From: an uncultured Chloroflexota bacterium
Lineage (GTDB): Bacteria; Chloroflexota; UBA4733
Length of the DNA: 64,000 nucleotides
Reading direction: 5' to 3'
NCBI GenBank assembly: GCA_937967325.1
Contig: CALBSQ010000202.1
Location: 3,236-67,235 of the forward strand
Both the position numbers and the translations under genes were made by a program. Shown here piece by piece: positions 58,464 through 64,000 of this stretch (positions are counted from its first letter, which is position 1; each line of letters opens with the position of its first letter). A model generated the notes under the pieces. It made no database searches and was not told the origin of the DNA. It was given only the letters and a program-made list of their open reading frames with translations.

Positions 58464-58862
58464 ATGTTGAGATCAAATCTCGCTTGTCCGAATTGTCATC
58501 AGGTAGACCGGGTACAGAAGGTCAGCGCAATTGTCGCTGCGGTATCAGCAACCGGTTCGACGTATGGCTACTCAGATACTCATACGACGACACATCTCGC
58601 CTCACAACTTGCTTCACCCCCCGAAGGAGGACCGGGTTGGGGGTGTACTTTTGCCATATTCTGCGTAATCGGACTGCTCATCACTACGCTATTCAACCTC
58701 GGCACAGCAGCGTCCTTACTATTCTTGCTTGGTACGCTGGGATTCGCCTCGATTGGTATCACCCGATGGATTTCTAGTGAAAGACAAGCGAAAGCGGCAC
58801 ACGAGCGTTGGGAACGTCTCTTCTACTGCTTTCGCTGCGATCGGACATTTGAGCCCAGATGA
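58464..58862 (+). CDS. Membrane zinc-ribbon protein
   Basis: 132 residues. N-terminal CPNC (about 9-12) and C-terminal CFRC (about 122-125) could form a single zinc ribbon bridging both ends; between them lie two hydrophobic segments ('FAIFCVIGLLITTLFNLG', 'ASLLFLLGTLGFASIGI'). GC content is clearly lower than in the surroundings, which suggests transfer. Driven by the promoter motif shared with the envelope locus. Function unknown. Confidence 0.7.
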   Translation: MLRSNLACPNCHQVDRVQKVSAIVAAVSATGSTYGYSDTHTTTHLASQLASPPEGGPGWGCTFAIFCVIGLLITTLFNLGTAASLLFLLGTLGFASIGITRWISSERQAKAAHERWERLFYCFRCDRTFEPR

Positions 58863-59080
58863 AACGTGCGAAAAGAGGCAACAGGCGAACGGAGCTGTTA
58901 CATCCAGCGGCAAGTTCTTGCCCCACAGCCGGGTATCGGCCATCAGTGGCCGCGGCAAGGTTAAAGCGTTCGGGTGAAGCGTCGGGCCCGGAATATCGGG
59001 GGAGTCGCATTGGTTGAGTGTCGCCACCGTCAGCCCTGATCGCCTCCCGGCGACTCCCAGCGATCTCGTCTGATGCTGCA

Positions 59081-59926
59081 TTATGGCCTTTGCCGCTTCG
59101 TACGAGGACGTTGCTCCGATGGGCGACCAGCGGTACGGCGTCTGCTCGTTAGAGCGACCCGAGGTTGAGGTGGACGCGGATTGCCAACCGTGCCAACGGA
59201 TTCAGTATGCACGCCCGGCTCGGCGCTCGTTGCCAACAGTGGCTCCGCGGGACGGAACGGTGAGGCGAAGAGCTGTCCCCACCCCGCGCCGCGGTACTGG
59301 AGCACGATCGCATAGAGCGTGGAGGTCACCCAGTACATCGCCAGGCTGGCGGGGTAACGCATGGCGAAGAAAACAACGGCGAACGAGGTGAGCTGTGCCA
59401 CCTGTTGGATCGTCTGCTGCATGGAATCAGGAGCCGGCTGCGTCGCCATGCGCTGCTGCACCCATTGCAGGAGGCCGGCCACGATCGAGAGCGGTCCTAA
59501 CGGACCGAGAAGGTGGTCGGGCTGATCCAATCGAAACCACAGAAACGCTTGATGGAACATCGCCGGAGTGTGCGCCCCGGCCAGGTTGCTAAAGACATAA
59601 AACAAGGACCACAAGATGGGAATCTGGACGAGCAGTGGGAGGAGTGATGCCGTTGGGCTGACGCCTCGCTCCTTGTAGAGCGCCGTTTGGGACCTCGTCA
59701 GCCCCTCGCGATCCCCCACGTAGCGCCGGCGTAGCTCCGCCAGTTGTGGCGCCAGCGCGGCGAGCCTCTGGCTGCTGCGAATCTGGCGCAGCGCTAATGG
59801 GGTCAGGGCGAAACGCACCAGGAAGGTGAAGACGAGGATAGCCAGTCCGTAGCCCTGCAAGGCCCCGGTCAGCCAGACCAGCCCCTGGGTAAGCAACACG
59901 ATGATCGGACTGAGCAACTGTTCCAT
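59081..59926 (-). CDS. YidC/Oxa1-family membrane protein insertase
   Basis: 281 residues with five hydrophobic segments: 'VWLTGALQGYGLAILVFTFLVRFALTPLAL' with the hydrophilic-groove arginine R38, a cytoplasmic coil ('LAPQLAELRRRYVGDREGL'), 'VQIPILWSLFYVFSNL', 'LLGPLGPLSIVAGLL' and 'SFAVVFFAMRYPASLAMYWVTS'. It inserts membrane proteins alone or with Sec. The usual neighbours (rpmH, rnpA, jag) are absent, so this is probably a second copy. The C-terminus is basic (RRRTAGRPSEQRPRTKRQ), for ribosome contact. ATG 59926. Confidence 0.9.
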   Translation of the reverse strand: MEQLLSPIIVLLTQGLVWLTGALQGYGLAILVFTFLVRFALTPLALRQIRSSQRLAALAPQLAELRRRYVGDREGLTRSQTALYKERGVSPTASLLPLLVQIPILWSLFYVFSNLAGAHTPAMFHQAFLWFRLDQPDHLLGPLGPLSIVAGLLQWVQQRMATQPAPDSMQQTIQQVAQLTSFAVVFFAMRYPASLAMYWVTSTLYAIVLQYRGAGWGQLFASPFRPAEPLLATSAEPGVHTESVGTVGNPRPPQPRVALTSRRRTAGRPSEQRPRTKRQRP

Positions 59927-60052
59927 TGCACTCCTGCCCTGTAGGAAACTACGGGAGAAGCCGTCGAGCCCCGCGTTCTGCTGGCTGACATTACTCTACA
60001 CTACCGTATGCCGATGGTCCACAGCTACCATATCCCGAATGAGGAGTGCCCA

Positions 60053-60817
60053 ATGAGCCAATCCAGCCCGCATCTGGCGCAACAGATCACCGATGCCGAC
60101 GTCGCCGCCTACCGACGCGACGGCTATTTCCTCTACCACGCCCAGGTCTTCCCACCGGACAAGCTGGCGCGCCTGACCGAGCTCTTCGAGGAGCACGTGG
60201 CGGGGCTCAAGGAGGGGCAGCGCACCGACGAGCTGGACACGCCGCACTTTCGCGACCACCGCCTGCTCGAGTTCCTGCTGGCCGATGAGGTTCTTGACCT
60301 GGTCGAGTCGTTCATCGGGCCCAACATCGGCCTGTGGTCCAGCCACTTCATCTCCAAGGAGCCGCGCGTCGGTCGGGCCACGCCCTGGCACGAGGACTCC
60401 TCCTACTGGCAGGGTCGGGCCGATCGCATGGACGGCATCGTCACCGTCTGGCTGGCCCTGGACAAGGCGACTGAGGACAACGGCTGTATGCGCGTCATCC
60501 CGGGCAGCCACCTGGCCGGCGGCAGCTCCGACTACGAGCAGGTGGACCGCGCTGCCAACCTGTTCGGCTCGCAGATCAAGCCCGAGCAGATCGACGAGTC
60601 GAAAGCGGTCGCCTTCGAGCTGGAGCGCGGCGAGTGCTCGCTGCACGAGGCGCGCCTCATCCACGGCGCCAAGCCGAACACGAGCGACACCCGGCGCTGC
60701 GGCTACACGATGCGCTACTTCGACACCGCCACCCGCTTCGATCCGGTGCGCAACGCGCGGCACAAGCTGTGGCTAGCGCGCGGCCGCGACCTCGGCAACA
60801 ATCGCTACGAGAGCTGA
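60053..60817 (+). CDS. Phytanoyl-CoA dioxygenase-like Fe(II)/2-oxoglutarate oxygenase (third copy)
   Basis: 254 residues from ATG 60053, after GAGGAG. Ligands H113 and D115 in 'PWHEDSSYW', 'NGCMRVIPGSHL', and distal histidine with arginine in 'LIHGAKPNTSDTRRCGYTMRY'. This is the most canonical of the three copies. Nearest known types act on ectoine-like or fatty-acyl substrates, but this cannot be decided. Stands alone between YidC and a palindromic element. Confidence 0.92.
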   Translation: MSQSSPHLAQQITDADVAAYRRDGYFLYHAQVFPPDKLARLTELFEEHVAGLKEGQRTDELDTPHFRDHRLLEFLLADEVLDLVESFIGPNIGLWSSHFISKEPRVGRATPWHEDSSYWQGRADRMDGIVTVWLALDKATEDNGCMRVIPGSHLAGGSSDYEQVDRAANLFGSQIKPEQIDESKAVAFELERGECSLHEARLIHGAKPNTSDTRRCGYTMRYFDTATRFDPVRNARHKLWLARGRDLGNNRYES

Positions 60818-60909
60818 TCATGAGGTAGTGCCTGTCCTGCGTGTCCCAGACCACCGTTCGCGAATGTTACGCGTGGCACATCCGTAGATCACCTGGCGCT
60901 AAAGCACCA

Positions 60910-61070
60910 GGCTAAGTCTACGAAGCCGGCTAAAGCCGGCTCAGTCACGCCTGAGCTGGTACTTCATTGGGGTAGTAGCCTCAAAGTGCGATTTTCGTGC
61001 GAGTTCGGCTATGTTCAGCACGACCGCAACCGTGTTCCAGCCGGCTTTAGCCGGCTTCGTAGACTTAGCC
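60910..61070. repeat. Palindromic element, 32-bp inverted repeats (AAGCCGGCTAAAGCCGGC type)
   Basis: Arms 60910-60941 and 61039-61070 are perfect reverse complements (GGCTAAGTCTACGAAGCCGG and so on), spacer 97 bases. Within each arm AGCCGGCT is itself palindromic. Lies between two convergent genes, so could end transcripts from both sides. Confidence 0.9.
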
Positions 61071-61151
61071 CGCCTATTTATGGGCGGGTGGACCTCCGGA
61101 CGCGACTGATAGCTCGCCGCTAGCTCTCAGTACGTACAAACCGCATTGGCA

Positions 61152-62528
61152 TTACTGAAATATCTCCGTCGTGCAGTCGCCCGACGGCAAGTGGATCTCG
61201 TGTCCTCGGGCCGTGCCGAAGTCGACGTAAAATTTCTCGTCCAACGTCATGCCGCCGTTGGGGTCGCAGTCTAGCTTGAGCATCCAGGACTTGAGCCCGG
61301 GGTAGAACTGGTTGTCCCAGGTGGAGTAGAGCGAGTTGGTCACGTACAGTCGACGGCCATCCATGCTGAGCTGGAGCATCTGCGGTCCGCCGGAGAACTG
61401 GCGGCCGCCGTGCCCCGCCTGGCCGATCACGCCGCCCAGCCAGACCTGGCCGGTCAGCTTGGGATGCGCCGGGTCGGAGATGTCGTACTGGCGCAGGTCG
61501 CCGTGCAGCCAGTTAGAGAAGTAGAGGAAGCGGTCATCCATCGACACCACCAAATCGGTGATCAGGCCGGGCACGGGGAAGGGCCAGCCGGCCGTTTCCT
61601 TCGGCTCGACCTGGATGACCTTCTCCACCTGCCACTGGTCGCCCGCGCGGGACCAGCGGAACATGGCGCTGGAGAGCGCGGCGCCCACGTAGCCGGTCTC
61701 GGCGTCGGGATTGTGCAGCCAGCGTACCTCCAGCGGGATCATCCCCTCCTGACCCAGGTCGATGGTCTGCACGACGCGCTTCTCTTCCAGGTTCCAGAAG
61801 TGGATGCTGTGCCCGTATTTGCCGGCGCTCACGTCCTGCAGGTCGAAGCCACCCTGGAAGGTATTGGGGGCCGCCCACTCGCTGGAAACCATGGCGTTCT
61901 TGCGCGGCTGATACCAGAAGTCGTAGGTGAACTGCATGCCGTTCTTCTCAGACTCCCAACGGCCCAGCACGTCGAAGTTCTTGGCGTCGAGCACGGCGAA
62001 GCCGCCCGGCGCATCGCCGTCGGCGTTGCCCAGCATGCTCACCACGACGATCTCCCCCGGCATGCAGTGGACCGTATGAGGAGCGGAGAGCCCGGTCTTG
62101 CGCTTGACCTCCTCACCGTCGATGACCTTGGTGATCGCCGGCCGGCGCGGATCGGACCCAACGTCGAGGATGTGCAGACGACTGGTGCGGAAGCCGGGAA
62201 TGATCATGTGTTTGCGCTCGAGGTTGGTGTGGCAGGCGCTGCTGCAGACCTGCCAGCCGTAATGGTGCAGCTCATCACCCTTGCCCGGCATGGGCGTCTG
62301 GTGAATGATCTTGCTGTAGGTGTCGGACTGAGGATTCACGTCCACAACACCGAGATAATCCGGCTCGTCCACGCCAGTGCCGGTGTGCAAAGCCGCGACG
62401 TAGACTATCTCCTCCTTGGGCGCCGCTTGCGCCTCAGCCGGAGAGGCAAAGCCGACCTGTCCGGTCTGCGCGTGGCCGTGCTGGTCGTGACCGTGATGCT
62501 GGTGCTCGTGCTGCTCGTGCTCGGCCAT
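61152..62528 (-). CDS. Selenium-binding protein SBP56 / methanethiol oxidase family
   Basis: 458 residues, a seven-bladed beta-propeller. Family signatures: 'HHYGWQVCSSACH' (the redox-active Cys region), 'HTVHCMPG', 'RFLYFSNWLHGDLRQYDISDP'. Bacterial members include MtoX, a copper enzyme that turns methanethiol into H2S, H2O2 and formaldehyde. The first 20 residues hold eight histidines (H4 to H19), a likely metal-binding extension. No signal peptide, unlike periplasmic MtoX. ATG 62528. Divergent from a sulfurtransferase gene that could use the H2S or sulfane sulfur. Confidence 0.9.
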   Translation of the reverse strand: MAEHEQHEHQHHGHDQHGHAQTGQVGFASPAEAQAAPKEEIVYVAALHTGTGVDEPDYLGVVDVNPQSDTYSKIIHQTPMPGKGDELHHYGWQVCSSACHTNLERKHMIIPGFRTSRLHILDVGSDPRRPAITKVIDGEEVKRKTGLSAPHTVHCMPGEIVVVSMLGNADGDAPGGFAVLDAKNFDVLGRWESEKNGMQFTYDFWYQPRKNAMVSSEWAAPNTFQGGFDLQDVSAGKYGHSIHFWNLEEKRVVQTIDLGQEGMIPLEVRWLHNPDAETGYVGAALSSAMFRWSRAGDQWQVEKVIQVEPKETAGWPFPVPGLITDLVVSMDDRFLYFSNWLHGDLRQYDISDPAHPKLTGQVWLGGVIGQAGHGGRQFSGGPQMLQLSMDGRRLYVTNSLYSTWDNQFYPGLKSWMLKLDCDPNGGMTLDEKFYVDFGTARGHEIHLPSGDCTTEIFQ

Positions 62529-62799
62529 GGTCTACGGTCTCCTCTCATGTCCAAGGCGGGCGCTGCGCTACGGCACGTAGCGGGGCAGTGATCCCACCAC
62601 AGCCGTTTTAACTGAGCCGGTCCTCATAGTCAACAACGACCGGTTTCTGGCCGACATTTGTTAGCCATTCCTCAATGCAGGTCAGCTCGTCACCTGAATA
62701 GCATGAAGGCACGACTCGATTGGGATCGGGCGATGCCGAGACTCAAGCCCGTCCCCTTCCATGCGCTACGCTACTCGACAGCAGAAAAGGAGGCACGAG

Positions 62800-63705
62800 T
62801 TGACTGCTGACACAGGAGTCCGCGCCGGCATGCTGGCTTCGACAGGCTGGCTGGCCGCGCATATAGACGACCCACACCTGCGCATCGTCGATATGCGCGG
62901 CCAGGTGGCGACGACTGAGCCTTCGCCTGGCGTGCAGGAGGCAACCTACCGGGGCCAGGAAAGCGCCTACGCCGCCGGACACATCCCCGGCGCCATCTAT
63001 CTCGATTGGACCCGCGATCTCGTGGACCCCGACGACCCCATACCGGCGCAGGCCGCGCCGCCCGAAAGGCTGGCGAGCATCTTGGGGCAGCACGGCATCG
63101 GCGACGAGCATCTGGTCGTCGCCTACGACGACCACCCTGCCTCGCAGTTTGCCACGCGGCTGTGGTGGCTGCTGCGCCTGTACGGCCACGATCAGGTGCT
63201 GGTGCTTGACGGCGGCCTGCCGAAATGGAAGCGAGAGGGCCGGCCCCTCGCGTCGGACGTACCGAACTGGCCGCCGGCTGCCTTCACGCCGAAACCCCGG
63301 CCGGCGCTTCGGGTGGAGGCAGCCGAGGTGCTCGCCGCATTAGACCGTGGCGACGTTCGCCTGTTGGATGCCCGCGACGAGCGGCAGTACAGCGGCGCGC
63401 TCCGGCGCGGCAAGCGTGGCGGGCACATCCCTGGCGCGATCAACGTTCCACGCGAGTGGCTGATCGATCCGGCTACCGGCACGTTTCAGGGCGACTCCGC
63501 CCTCGACACCGTCCTCGGCGCGGCCCGGATCGACCAGGGCCAGCGCGTCGTGGCCTATTGCAACGGCGGCGTTGCCGCCACGAGCGTTCTGTTCGCACTG
63601 GCCTTGCGCGGCTTCCCATTGGAGCGGCTCGCCAACTACGACGGCTCCTGGAATGAGTGGGGCAACCGCGACGATGTCCCAATACGGACGGGCAGCGAGC
63701 CATAA
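62800..63705 (+). CDS. Thiosulfate/3-mercaptopyruvate sulfurtransferase
   Basis: 301 residues from TTG 62800, six bases after AAGGAGG; an in-frame ATG at 62761 has no ribosome site. Two rhodanese domains (about 10-130, inactive, and 160-295, active). The active-site cysteine C254 lies in 'VVAYCNGGVAAT'. It moves sulfane sulfur from thiosulfate or mercaptopyruvate to a thiophilic acceptor. Divergent from the methanethiol-oxidase-like gene across about 270 bases; together they suggest handling of sulfide and methylated sulfur compounds. Confidence 0.92.
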   Translation: MTADTGVRAGMLASTGWLAAHIDDPHLRIVDMRGQVATTEPSPGVQEATYRGQESAYAAGHIPGAIYLDWTRDLVDPDDPIPAQAAPPERLASILGQHGIGDEHLVVAYDDHPASQFATRLWWLLRLYGHDQVLVLDGGLPKWKREGRPLASDVPNWPPAAFTPKPRPALRVEAAEVLAALDRGDVRLLDARDERQYSGALRRGKRGGHIPGAINVPREWLIDPATGTFQGDSALDTVLGAARIDQGQRVVAYCNGGVAATSVLFALALRGFPLERLANYDGSWNEWGNRDDVPIRTGSEP

Positions 63706-63753
63706 AGACGGGCGCACCCACCCGGCGCCGCCGCTACGTCGATGCGCCTAAAC

Positions 63754-63879
63754 CTTTTCATTGTCATCCTGAGCGCAGCGAAGGACCCCTGGCGCGACCG
63801 CCGGCGCTGCGCGGGCCCGAATGGCGGCTGGCTTGCCCGGCCAGGGGTCCTTCGCTGCGCTCAGGATGACAATGAAAAG
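63754..63879. repeat. Palindromic element, 39-bp inverted repeats (TGTCATCCTGAGCGC type)
   Basis: Arms 63754-63792 and 63841-63879 are perfect reverse complements (39 of 39, one more base pairs inside); the arm includes TTGTCATCCTGAGCGCAGCG. Spacer 48 bases. This TGTCATCCTGAGCGCAGCGA word is a widespread intergenic repeat in environmental genomes. Follows the sulfurtransferase gene. Confidence 0.9.
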
Positions 63880-64000
63880 CCACCCCGCCTTCGTGGGCAC
63901 ACCACAACACGTCGTTACCCCGTGCCGACATGAGACGCCCCGCTCAGAGCTTGAGAATCAAACCTGATCCGCAGGCGAGGTATGCCAGATGTTGGGCCTG

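Overview
The window is about 64 kb of GC-rich bacterial chromosome with no rRNA, tRNA, CRISPR array or phage module that I could recognise. Several traits point to a Chloroflexota-like soil or water bacterium: many exported proteins with Ala/Pro/Ser/Thr/Val-rich stalks, large NTPase/tetratricopeptide (STAND-type) regulators, an ANTAR response regulator, Uma2 proteins, three phytanoyl-CoA dioxygenase-like enzymes, and many dispersed palindromic repeats. This taxonomic call is inference only; no marker gene such as an rRNA or ribosomal protein is present.

Layout. 0-5.2 kb: housekeeping genes on the plus strand (end of dapA, family 4 uracil-DNA glycosylase, MATE transporter, ANTAR regulator, two PLP aminotransferase-fold proteins). 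5.2-6.3 kb: a 64-bp perfect inverted repeat and a likely toxin-antitoxin pair. 6.3-14.1 kb: a catabolic block (sulfatase-fold hydrolase, aldo/keto reductase, unknown enzyme, enolase-superfamily member, PhyH dioxygenase). 14.5-17 kb: a LuxR-type STAND regulator. 17.5-19.9 kb: a compact flavin-dependent electron-transfer operon (FMN-binding protein, ApbE flavin transferase, RnfD/NqrB-like membrane protein). 19.9-25.9 kb: an accessory zone with an RHS-type protein, an ABC-permease scrap, a tandemly duplicated toxin-antitoxin module with one decayed toxin, and a Tat-type surface protein interrupted by TGA. 26-31.6 kb: methyltransferase, berberine-bridge-type oxidoreductase, and a second STAND regulator with an Xre head.

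31.8-39.6 kb: zinc-type dehydrogenase, VOC protein, a minus-strand operon for a 2-oxoacid/acetoin dehydrogenase complex (E1 alpha, E1 beta, E2; no E3) together with an SDR and a ketopantoate-reductase-like protein, then a PhyH dioxygenase. 39.7-45.4 kb: Uma2 proteins (one decayed), an Rrf2/NAD(P)-binding/VOC stress cassette behind a near-consensus sigma-70 promoter, a 2-hydroxyacid dehydrogenase and an orphan antitoxin. 45.5-48.4 kb: two divergent helix-turn-helix/helical-repeat regulators. 49-56.6 kb: a cell-envelope locus (stalked membrane protein, lipoproteins, NHL beta-propeller, C39-like protein) invaded by a 1.18-kb IS with 36-bp perfect terminal repeats. 56.7-58.1 kb: two toxin-antitoxin modules, a ParE/CopG type and a RES/MbcA type with a broken toxin. 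58.4-63.7 kb: a membrane zinc-ribbon protein, a YidC insertase, a PhyH dioxygenase, and a divergent pair for organosulfur metabolism (SBP56/methanethiol-oxidase-like and a rhodanese sulfurtransferase).

Two features dominate the accessory parts. First, at least nine palindromic or dispersed repeat elements lie between genes, some supplying stop codons or C-terminal residues to neighbouring genes. Second, seven genes or gene remnants carry a single nonsense or frameshift lesion, five of them frameshifts between 50 and 58 kb, two at homopolymers (T8, G7). That is either a decaying genomic island or local sequence error; raw reads would decide.
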